From NCBI GenBank assembly GCA_913050205.1, contig CAJXAU010000023.1, positions 1 through 12,234 of the forward strand: a DNA stretch of 12,234 nucleotides. The letters are read 5' to 3'. Shown here one piece after another: positions 1-5,589 of this stretch. The notes beneath the pieces are model-generated. The model had not been told where the DNA came from. It made no database searches and saw only the letters and a list, made by a program, of their open reading frames with translations. This stretch comes from an uncultured Verrucomicrobiota bacterium (GTDB taxonomy: Bacteria; Verrucomicrobiota; Verrucomicrobiia; Limisphaerales; UBA1096). The position numbers and the translations under genes are program-made. Each line of letters opens with the position of its first letter. The first letter of the stretch is position 1.

Positions 1-683
1 AGCTTTGTCATGACGAACCGGCCAAGCCGGAGGACGGATTTGTCGGGGTGGAGTGTCTCGCGGAGATGAAGCCAATCGAGGCGCCGTTTTGTCGGCGGTG
101 CGGCCAACCGTTTGAGGGGGCAATCACGGTAGGATTCGAGTGTACGAATTGCCGGGAGATGGCGTTGAATTTCGAGTTCGCCCGGGGCGTGATGCGTGGA
201 TCGACCAGGATGCTGGATGCGATTCATAAATTCAAATACCAGCAGGCACTTTGGTTGGAGCCGTTGTTTCGCCGACAACTCGCGATGGTAGCGGTGGAAC
301 AAATTCGCTCGTGGCGGGGTGATTGCCTTGTGCCGGTGCCGCTTCATCCGGTACGGTTCCGCGAGCGGGGCTTTAATCAGGCGGAGACGCTTTGCCGCTG
401 CCTGAATCAGGAGATTGATCTGTCGGTAATGACCCGGGCGGTGCGGCGTGTGCGCGTGACGAGAACCCAGGCACTGCTTTCGAGGAGGGAGCGCCTGGCC
501 AATATGCGCGGGGCGTTTGCACCGGGCCAACAGAGTTTGAACGGCAGGCGGGTTGTGCTTGTCGATGATGTTTTGACAACCGGAGCCACGACAAGCGAAT
601 GCGCCGGAGCCTGCAAGAGAGCGGGCGCGTCTGCGGTTTGTGTCTGGACACTGGCCCGCGGACTTGGCTCGCCAAGCAACTGA
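1..683 (+). CDS. comF: ComF family phosphoribosyltransferase-like protein (5' end outside window)
   Basis: ComF-type protein, needed for DNA uptake during natural transformation in some bacteria but also common in bacteria not known to be competent. The frame is open to the left edge (first full codon at base 3, reading L-C-H-D-E), so the N-terminus with part of the zinc-finger region is probably missing; GTG at 48 is only an internal option. A C-R-R-C pair (bases 90-101) and a C-T-N-C pair (141-152) form a zinc-ribbon-like unit. The type I PRTase part has the P-V-P-L-H-P-V-R-F-R-E-R-G-F-N-Q segment typical of ComF (about 333-380) and the PRPP-binding loop V-L-V-D-D-V-L-T-T-G-A-T (about 555-590). 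The stop lies four bases before accD, so the two are probably co-transcribed. Family assignment is firm; the cellular role is inferred. Confidence 0.93.
   Translation, partial: LCHDEPAKPEDGFVGVECLAEMKPIEAPFCRRCGQPFEGAITVGFECTNCREMALNFEFARGVMRGSTRMLDAIHKFKYQQALWLEPLFRRQLAMVAVEQIRSWRGDCLVPVPLHPVRFRERGFNQAETLCRCLNQEIDLSVMTRAVRRVRVTRTQALLSRRERLANMRGAFAPGQQSLNGRRVVLVDDVLTTGATTSECAGACKRAGASAVCVWTLARGLGSPSN
663..676. repeat. Interrupted copy of the iterated palindrome
   Basis: CTTGGC and GCCAAG arms separated by two bases (TC), in the last codons of comF just before accD. It has the CTTGG and CCAAG half-sites of the palindrome found throughout the window, with four extra bases in the centre. It could be a diverged copy or coincidence. 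Confidence 0.4.
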
Positions 684-687
684 CAAC

Positions 688-1659
688 ATGTCTGACCTAG
701 ACGATTTTTCGAAAACCATACCGAAACTGGAAACCGTGGATGCCGAGGCCATTCCCGGCGGATTGGAACCGGGGAGCGGCTCAGCCAAACTAAAGTTCGG
801 TGAGAACTCCGGCCGAAAGAAAAACATCCCCAAGGGGCTGTGGACCAAGTGCGGCAAGTGCTCCGAGTTAATCTTCGACAAGGATCTTGAGGATAACCTA
901 AAAACCTGCACTTCCTGCGGGTACCATTTTCCAATATCTGCGAGGGCGCGTCTGGAGTCGTTGATCGATGAGGGATCGTTCGAGGAGATGGACGCAGGCA
1001 TGGCCAGTGTGGATGTGCTTCAGTTCACCGGCGTGGCGTCGTATCCCTCCAAGCTGGAACGGTATCAGGAAAAAACCGGCGAATCGGACGCAGTCATCAC
1101 CGGGGTTTGTCAGGTGGGGCCACACGAGGTCGCCTTGGGCATCATGGATTTTTCGTTTCTCGGCGGATCAATGGGTTCGGTGGTGGGCGAGAAACTGACT
1201 CGACTCATTGAGGCCGGCACGAAGAGAAAGATTCCGGTCGTGATCATCTCAACCAGCGGCGGCGCCCGGATGTACGAGGGGATGTTCAGCCTGATGCAAA
1301 TGGCCAAGACCTGCGGTGCGTTGGCGTACCATGCCGAGGCAAAGCTGCCGTACATTAGTGTTTTGACACATCCCACGACGGCCGGCGTGATGGCGAGCTA
1401 CGCCAGCGTGGGAGATTTGATCGTTGCCGAGCCGGGCGCGATGATCGGTTTTGCCGGGCCTCGCGTGATTAAGGATACGACTCAGGCCGAGTTGCCTCCC
1501 GGCTTTCAAACCGCGGAATTTTTGCTGGATCGAGGGATGATTGACGCGATTGTGCCGAGGAATGAGATGCGCGACTCGTTAATTGGTTATCTGGATTTCC
1601 TTTCGGCCGGAATGACCAAGCCGAAGCCCAAGCGCGCCGCAAAGAAAAAAGCCTCCTGA
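688..1659 (+). CDS. accD: Acetyl-CoA carboxylase carboxyltransferase subunit beta
   Basis: Beta subunit of the acetyl-CoA carboxylase carboxyltransferase. With AccA, which is not in this window, it moves the carboxyl group from carboxybiotin to acetyl-CoA, giving malonyl-CoA for fatty-acid synthesis in the cytoplasm. The 323-residue product has the family's four-cysteine zinc ribbon (C55, C58, C74, C77 after L-W-T-K) and the carboxyltransferase core with S-G-G-A-R-M-Y-E-G, followed by S-L-M-Q-M-A-K-T. The family usually has Q where this protein has Y. The N-terminus before the zinc ribbon is about 28 residues longer than I recall for E. coli AccD, and the C-terminus is a Lys/Arg-rich tail. 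ATG at 688 is chosen over the in-frame GTG at 640, which would overlap comF. No clear Shine-Dalgarno sequence is visible, so translational coupling to comF is plausible. It converges with the DUF1080 gene. Confidence 0.97.
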   Translation: MSDLDDFSKTIPKLETVDAEAIPGGLEPGSGSAKLKFGENSGRKKNIPKGLWTKCGKCSELIFDKDLEDNLKTCTSCGYHFPISARARLESLIDEGSFEEMDAGMASVDVLQFTGVASYPSKLERYQEKTGESDAVITGVCQVGPHEVALGIMDFSFLGGSMGSVVGEKLTRLIEAGTKRKIPVVIISTSGGARMYEGMFSLMQMAKTCGALAYHAEAKLPYISVLTHPTTAGVMASYASVGDLIVAEPGAMIGFAGPRVIKDTTQAELPPGFQTAEFLLDRGMIDAIVPRNEMRDSLIGYLDFLSAGMTKPKPKRAAKKKAS

Positions 1660-1662
1660 GCC

Positions 1663-2304
1663 TCAGTCGCCGGCGGGATACTCGATGATCGAGATGTCCT
1701 TGTACCAGATTTCGCAGGCCGGCCCACTGTGGACTTGAAGGGCAATCACGCCGCTTTTGGCGATCTCCGGATCCTCCTCCACATAATCCACCGTTTTGTG
1801 TCCATTTAGAAATAACTGGATACGGTTTCCACGTGCAACGATGCGGTAGTCGTTCCAGCCATCGACGTTGGCGATCTTGGGAATGTCCTCGGCAGGCGGG
1901 CCAGCAAGGATCTTCCTGCGGCGCGATTCGTCGTAAAGCGCCCCCCAATATTTCTGCCCGATGTCAGCCTGAAAACCGATCACCTCGTGATGGTTCGGGA
2001 TGCGCTTGGTGCGAAACTGCACCCCGGCATTGGCCTGCGGCGAACCGACGATCTTGAATTTCAGGTTCAACTCAAAATTCTCGTACTCCCTCGTGGTGCA
2101 AAGAAATTCGTTGTTGGGGATTTTCTCCGTGAGGCGGCCGGCGACGATCGAGTCTCCCTCGATCCGGAAGAACTCCATATTGCCTTCCCAGCCGGTAAGA
2201 GTTTTGCCGTCAAAGATCGATCTGGCCGAGTCCTGTTTCGTGGGATTGAAAGTGCAGCAACCGGCAGCGAGTACGGCAACGAAGAGACAAAGAGTAGATT
2301 TCAC
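1663..2304 (-). CDS. DUF1080 (3-keto-disaccharide hydrolase family) lipoprotein
   Basis: Predicted lipoprotein of 213 residues with one DUF1080 domain, a jelly-roll fold abundant in Planctomycetota and Verrucomicrobiota. Some members act as 3-keto-disaccharide or glycoside hydrolases; the substrate here is unknown. GTG at 2304 is chosen because it directly gives a short signal peptide (V-K-S-T-L-C-L-F-V-A-V) and a lipobox L-A-A-G-C with the lipidated Cys at residue 16. The longer reading from a TTG at 2334 would start inside a palindrome and add ten charged residues before the signal. DUF1080 hallmarks are S-I-F-D-G-K-T-L-T-G-W near residue 30, a central N-A-G-V-Q-F-R segment, a W-N-D-Y-R-I-V-A-R-G-N strand and a C-terminal I-W-Y-K-D-I-S-I end. 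It follows the aminotransferase gene by 42 bases and probably shares its transcript. Family call is strong; function is open. Confidence 0.88.
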   Translation of the reverse strand: MKSTLCLFVAVLAAGCCTFNPTKQDSARSIFDGKTLTGWEGNMEFFRIEGDSIVAGRLTEKIPNNEFLCTTREYENFELNLKFKIVGSPQANAGVQFRTKRIPNHHEVIGFQADIGQKYWGALYDESRRRKILAGPPAEDIPKIANVDGWNDYRIVARGNRIQLFLNGHKTVDYVEEDPEIAKSGVIALQVHSGPACEIWYKDISIIEYPAGD

Positions 2305-2323
2305 GTCGCGGAGCGTGCCCAAT

Positions 2324-2337
2324 CGCTTGGCCAAGCG
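2324..2337. repeat. Iterated palindrome CGCTTGGCCAAGCG, intergenic
   Basis: Perfect 14-base palindrome in the 42-base gap between the aminotransferase stop and the chosen GTG of the DUF1080 gene. As RNA it could form only a very tight hairpin. It also supplies the spurious TTG start at 2334. Confidence 0.9.
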
Positions 2338-2346
2338 CGAGCAGAT

Positions 2347-3207
2347 TCAGCCTGCGCGATCCGCGTGCCTGGCCAGTTCCGCAGCGTAGGCCTCGACGAG
2401 TTGCCCAACCAGCGGATGCCCCGGCAGGGCGACTCCGTCCACTTGGCCCACCGCGCGGATCCCCGCAGCGGCATTGGTGACGAACACCGTCTCCGCCTGC
2501 TGTAGTTCGGCAGGGGAAACCGATTCCTCACGCACCGCTTGGCCAAGGGCGGAGGCCAGGTCGATGATCAGTCCCCGTGTCACACCGGGCAGCACACCGT
2601 CCGAGACCGGCGTCGTCCGGAGTGTGCCATCCCGAATCCAGAAAACATTTGCGGAAGACGTCTCGGTAATATTGCCGTCGGAATTCAGGATTAATCCATC
2701 ATCGGCACCAGCCCGCTTGGCCAAGCGCTTGGCCAGGATGGAGCCAAGTTTGTTGCCGGACTTGATTCTGGCGAGCGGATCGTCATTTGCAACACGGGCA
2801 TCGGTGCTCACCACAGTCAGTGGCGGTCCGCCGGGTTTCGGCAGTGGATGAATCGTGATCAATGAGTTGGGCAGTTCGTTGCCGGTCAAGCCGTAGCCGC
2901 GCTCGCCGACTCCCCGGGCTACTGTCAGGCGCACAATGCAGTCGGCTTTGGCACTCTGCTCGATCAGTTTTTCTGTCTGGCCAAGGAACTCATCGGGGGA
3001 AAAGGGCAGTCGAAGTTCAATGATGTCCGCGCCGGAATTGATGCGGGTCATGTGTTGTTCCCAACGAAATGGCTTTCCGTTATGAACACGTACCGTCTCA
3101 AACAGGCTGTCGCCATAAAGAAAGCCGCGATCACTGGGGGAGATGGCGACCTTTTCCAGTGGTTGAATCTGTCCATTAAAAACAGCGTATGTCTCGGCTT
3201 GGCTCAT
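2347..3207 (-). CDS. Class IV PLP-dependent aminotransferase, PabC-like (possible aminodeoxychorismate lyase)
   Basis: Fold-type IV PLP enzyme of 286 residues from ATG 3207. The family includes 4-amino-4-deoxychorismate lyase (PabC, p-aminobenzoate for folate), branched-chain and D-amino-acid aminotransferases. Visible signatures are D-R-G-F-L-Y-G-D-S-L-F-E-T near residues 27-38, the likely Schiff-base lysine K149 in I-K-S-G-N-K-L, and the cofactor-binding region E182-T-S-S-A-N-V-F-W, followed by T-P-V-S-D-G-V-L-P-G-V-T-R. The S-A-N-V-F-W stretch and the K-x-x-N-K/R-L motif resemble PabC more than BCAT as I remember them, but substrate cannot be fixed from sequence. An upstream in-frame ATG at 3291 would add 28 basic residues unlike the family, so it is rejected. 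Two palindromes lie inside: 2714-2735 (L-A-K-R-L-A-K-R) and 2538-2547 (L-G-Q-A). It is the first gene of a likely two-gene unit with the DUF1080 lipoprotein. Confidence 0.85.
   Translation of the reverse strand: MSQAETYAVFNGQIQPLEKVAISPSDRGFLYGDSLFETVRVHNGKPFRWEQHMTRINSGADIIELRLPFSPDEFLGQTEKLIEQSAKADCIVRLTVARGVGERGYGLTGNELPNSLITIHPLPKPGGPPLTVVSTDARVANDDPLARIKSGNKLGSILAKRLAKRAGADDGLILNSDGNITETSSANVFWIRDGTLRTTPVSDGVLPGVTRGLIIDLASALGQAVREESVSPAELQQAETVFVTNAAAGIRAVGQVDGVALPGHPLVGQLVEAYAAELARHADRAG
2538..2547. repeat. Iterated palindrome core CTTGGCCAAG in the PabC-like gene
   Basis: Exact 10-base copy, flanked by CG on the left only. On the minus strand it reads A-L-G-Q-A at about residues 220-224 of the aminotransferase. 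Confidence 0.88.
2714..2735. repeat. Tandem iterated palindrome in the PabC-like gene
   Basis: CGCTTGGCCAAGCG followed directly by a second overlapping half (CGCTTGGCCA), so the 12-base unit CGCTTGGCCAAG is almost duplicated. On the minus strand it encodes L-A-K-R-L-A-K-R, just after the catalytic-lysine motif. Confidence 0.9.
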
Positions 3208-3229
3208 GCGTGCGCGAAAGCGGCGGGTC

Positions 3230-3258
3230 GAAATTCCCAAAAACCACCGCTGTGTCAA
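3230..3258 (-). promoter_or_regulatory. Possible promoter for the PabC-like gene
   Basis: On the minus strand a perfect TTGACA (3258-3253) is followed after 17 bases by a poor -10 candidate AATTTC (3235-3230), placing a start site about 15 bases before the ATG at 3207. The -35 is convincing; the -10 is weak. It overlaps the oppositely oriented candidate at 3259-3288. Confidence 0.3.
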
Positions 3259-3288
3259 TAGACAACGGGACGATGTAACTTCTTTTAT
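3259..3288 (+). promoter_or_regulatory. Possible promoter for the secreted esterase gene
   Basis: TAGACA (3259-3264) and TTTTAT (3283-3288) with an 18-base spacer lie 24 bases before the ATG at 3312, in the 104-base gap between divergent genes. The match to a sigma-70-type promoter is moderate and the sigma specificity of this organism is unknown. Confidence 0.3.
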
Positions 3289-3311
3289 CAAACACCCGTA
3301 GTAATGGGGGC

Positions 3312-4298
3312 ATGGAGTTCAATTTGAAAAACAGGTTCATCGGGTTGGCAATTCTTGTCGGCATAAATGCGTCGATTCCCTTCGATTTGATCGCTGAGGA
3401 AGAGGAGGAAAAGCCTAGTCGCCGTGAGCGCCTGATTCAGCGTTTCGACAAAAACAAAGACGGCAAACTGGATGAGGCCGAGCGCGAGGCGATCCGCAAA
3501 TTATTCAGCCGCACCCGACAATCCGGGGAAGACAAACCTGCCAAGCGCGACGACAAGATTCATGTCCCCAAAGATTATGACCCGAAAAAGAAATACCCGT
3601 TCATCCTGACGCTGCACGGTTACACCAGCAATGGCCGCGGCCAGTTGGGATTCTTCCCGCTGGGCAGGTTGGCTGAGAAATATGATTTTATCTACAGCGC
3701 CCCGGACGGGATCGATCGTAGTTGGAATGCCACCGATGCCTGCTGTGATCGGCAGGGAAAAGTGGACGACTCAACATATCTCCGGAGCCTCATCCTCAAG
3801 GCGATGAAGGAATACAACATCGACAAAAAGCGAGTTTACATCACCGGCCTGTCCAACGGCGGCTTCATGAGTTATCGCATGGCACACGACCACTCCGATT
3901 TGATCACCGCGATCGTGCCGTTCGCCGGGGTTGGCTTCGATAAATGGCCGAGCAACCCCAAAAACCCGGTCAGCGTGCTGCACATTCACGGTACCAGAGA
4001 CAGGACAATTAAGTGGGGAGGCGGCGGTCTTCGCAGCGCACGATATCCGAGTGCCGAGGATAATTTTGCGAAATGGAGGGCGTTCAACCAATGCGAAAAG
4101 AAAACTGACACCAGCGACCTGAAAATCGATCTCGACCGCAAAGTCGACGGCGCTGAAACCAAGGTGGTTCGCTACGAATCAAAAGACGGCAAAGTTGTGA
4201 CCGAACTATGGGAAGTCGTGGACGGAGGCCATGTCACCCCGCCGAGGAGCGCCGCCCGCGAGCGAATCATCAAGTGGATGCTCGCCCGTTCGAAGTAA
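3312..4298 (+). CDS. Secreted EF-hand plus PHB-depolymerase/feruloyl-esterase-like alpha/beta hydrolase
   Basis: A 328-residue exported serine esterase of the polyhydroxybutyrate depolymerase/LpqC/feruloyl esterase group, which cleaves ester bonds in polyesters or in acylated plant polysaccharides. An N-terminal signal (K-N-R-F-I-G-L-A-I-L-V-G) ends near A28 before a run of glutamates. Next comes a complete 12-residue EF-hand loop, D46-K-N-K-D-G-K-L-D-E-A-E57, so calcium binding is likely. The hydrolase domain runs from about residue 80: the strand L-T-L-H-G-Y-T (oxyanion region), the family's W-N...C144-C145...V-D-D segment, nucleophile S181 in G-L-S-N-G-G, acid D230 in H-G-T-R-D and H307 in D-G-G-H. 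The triad is therefore complete. It is transcribed alone, divergent from the PabC-like gene and convergent with aroC. A run of G just before the ATG may serve as a weak ribosome binding site. Substrate is not predictable. Confidence 0.87.
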   Translation: MEFNLKNRFIGLAILVGINASIPFDLIAEEEEEKPSRRERLIQRFDKNKDGKLDEAEREAIRKLFSRTRQSGEDKPAKRDDKIHVPKDYDPKKKYPFILTLHGYTSNGRGQLGFFPLGRLAEKYDFIYSAPDGIDRSWNATDACCDRQGKVDDSTYLRSLILKAMKEYNIDKKRVYITGLSNGGFMSYRMAHDHSDLITAIVPFAGVGFDKWPSNPKNPVSVLHIHGTRDRTIKWGGGGLRSARYPSAEDNFAKWRAFNQCEKKTDTSDLKIDLDRKVDGAETKVVRYESKDGKVVTELWEVVDGGHVTPPRSAARERIIKWMLARSK

Positions 4299-4416
4299 CC
4301 CCCAAACCAGCCAAGCGCTTGGCCAAGCGGTAACTAAAACCGCGAACCGGGCGCATGCCAACCGGATAGCAGTTTAAAGCGGTGTCGGTGTTCAACTCTG
4401 CCACCGCAGTCCGGAA
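4299..4416. other. Convergent intergenic gap with palindrome cluster
   Basis: Gap of 118 bases between the ends of the esterase gene and aroC. Besides the palindrome at 4311-4329 there is a small stem GCGGT/ACCGC (4327-4331 with 4339-4343) and a GCGGTG/CACCGC inverted repeat (4379-4384 with 4402-4407). No T-tract follows any of them, so no classical intrinsic terminator is called, although the structures sit where a bidirectional terminator is expected. Confidence 0.5.
4311..4329. repeat. Iterated palindrome, overlapping tandem form, intergenic
   Basis: CCAAGCGCTTGG (4311-4322) overlaps CGCTTGGCCAAGCG (4316-4329), 13 bases after the stop of the esterase gene. The two palindromes share CGCTTGG, so they give alternative hairpins of opposite phase. 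Confidence 0.9.
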
Positions 4417-5502
4417 TTAGTCCCACTGGTTTTGGGCGCGGTGACGGAGGGCGTGGTCGGCGAGGACCAGTGCGGTCATGGCTTCGACCATCGGCACGGC
4501 TCTCGGCAGGACGCAGGGGTCGTGGCGGCCCCGGCCCCGGAGGGTGGTGTTTTTTAGGTTATCGTCGATGGTGTCCTGCTCGTGCATGACGGTGGCCACC
4601 GGCTTGAAGGCGACGCGGAAATGAACTGTTTCGCCGTTGGAGATTCCGCCCTGTACGCCCCCGGAGTCGTTTTTGGTGGTTCGTACCTTGCCGCGGTTGG
4701 CCCGGATGGGGTCGTTGTGCTCGGTTCCGTTCAGGAGTGTGCCGGCAAATCCGGAGCCGACCTCGAAGCCTTTTGACGCGGGCAGGCTCAACATGGCCTT
4801 GGCCAAGTCGGCCTCAAGTCGGTCGAACACCGGGTCGCCCCAGCCGACCGGCAGTCCGCGCGCCACGCCCTCGATGATTCCGCCAACTGTATCGCCTGCT
4901 TTTCGGGTGCGGTCGATGAGTCGAATCATTTTGTCGGCCACGGCTGGGTCGGGGCAGCGGACGATGTTTGACTCGATGTCGCGCAGTTTCACTTTGTCCG
5001 GGTTGACGTCGGCGACAATTTTCCGAACCTGTTTCACGTACGACAACACCTCGACTCCGAAGCGTTGCTTGAGCAGTTTTTTTGCGACGGCACCGGCAGC
5101 GACACGGCCGATCGTTTCGCGAGCGCTGGAGCGTCCGCCGCCCTGCCAGTTTCGGAAGCCAAATTTTTGCTGGTAGGTGAAATCGGCGTGTGAGGGGCGG
5201 AACTTGGTTTTCATCTCCGAGTACGCCTCGGGTCGATGGTCCTTGTTGTGAACCATCATGAGGATGGGTGTGCCGAGGGTTTTGCCCTCAAATGTGCCGG
5301 AGAGAATGCTGACCCGGTCGGCCTCGTCGCGAGGGGTGACGATCTTGGACTGCCCAGGTCGGCGGCGGTCGAGATCCGGTTGGATGTCGGCTTCGTTTAG
5401 TTCCAACTGAGGGGGGCAGCCGTCAAGCACGACCCCGACTCCGCCACCGTGGGATTCTCCCCAGGTGGTGATTCGAAACAGATGGCCAAAAGTGTTTGGC
5501 AT
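4417..5502 (-). CDS. aroC: Chorismate synthase
   Basis: Complete 361-residue chorismate synthase, the last step of the shikimate pathway: it converts 5-enolpyruvylshikimate-3-phosphate to chorismate using reduced FMN. The length is normal for the family. Signature regions are G15-E-S-H-G-G in the N-terminal motif, F-R-P-S-H-A-D-F-T-Y (101-110), G-R-S-S-A-R-E-T-I-G-R (123-133) and G-R-G-R-H327-D-P near the C-terminus; the conserved histidines are in place. It starts at ATG 5502 and its 5' end faces the large secreted-protein gene, leaving an 87-base divergent gap. It converges with the esterase gene. Chorismate feeds folate synthesis, so the nearby PabC-like gene may use a product derived from it, but they are not in one operon. 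One exact palindrome (4798-4807) falls in the conserved segment D-L-A-K-A-M. Confidence 0.98.
   Translation of the reverse strand: MPNTFGHLFRITTWGESHGGGVGVVLDGCPPQLELNEADIQPDLDRRRPGQSKIVTPRDEADRVSILSGTFEGKTLGTPILMMVHNKDHRPEAYSEMKTKFRPSHADFTYQQKFGFRNWQGGGRSSARETIGRVAAGAVAKKLLKQRFGVEVLSYVKQVRKIVADVNPDKVKLRDIESNIVRCPDPAVADKMIRLIDRTRKAGDTVGGIIEGVARGLPVGWGDPVFDRLEADLAKAMLSLPASKGFEVGSGFAGTLLNGTEHNDPIRANRGKVRTTKNDSGGVQGGISNGETVHFRVAFKPVATVMHEQDTIDDNLKNTTLRGRGRHDPCVLPRAVPMVEAMTALVLADHALRHRAQNQWD
4798..4807. repeat. Iterated palindrome core CTTGGCCAAG in aroC
   Basis: Exact copy reading D-L-A-K-A on the minus strand. As I recall the family, L-A-K-A is usual at this place in chorismate synthases, so here the palindrome seems to fit a pre-existing peptide through codon choice rather than adding residues. 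Confidence 0.85.
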
Positions 5503-5589
5503 GCGCTGATTGTGCGGGAAAACACGCCGTGTGGCAAATCACCCAAAAATGAACTGGCAGGAGGGTGTGGATTCAGCGAGAGTCCTTTC

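Noticed and set aside
640..687. GTG at 640 as the accD start
   Set aside because: It would overlap comF by 44 bases; the added residues are translated comF sequence in another frame and do not resemble AccD.
1663..2505. Plus-strand and alternative-frame open frames over the DUF1080 and PabC-like genes
   Set aside because: They lie opposite genes with clear family motifs and show no recognisable domain, so they are antisense shadows.
4340..4415. Minus-strand sequence resembling a tRNA-Leu/Ser body (GGTGGCAGAGTTGAA early, TTTAAA in the middle, GGTTCG late)
   Set aside because: The acceptor arms do not pair, the anticodon stem does not close, and no complementary 3' half of the T stem follows GGTTCG. 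At most a decayed remnant; more likely coincidence.
5449..5589. Upstream extension of the large secreted-protein frame
   Set aside because: It overlaps the 5' end of aroC, would bury the signal peptide 47 residues in, and lacks the GAGAG ribosome-binding sequence seen before GTG 5590.
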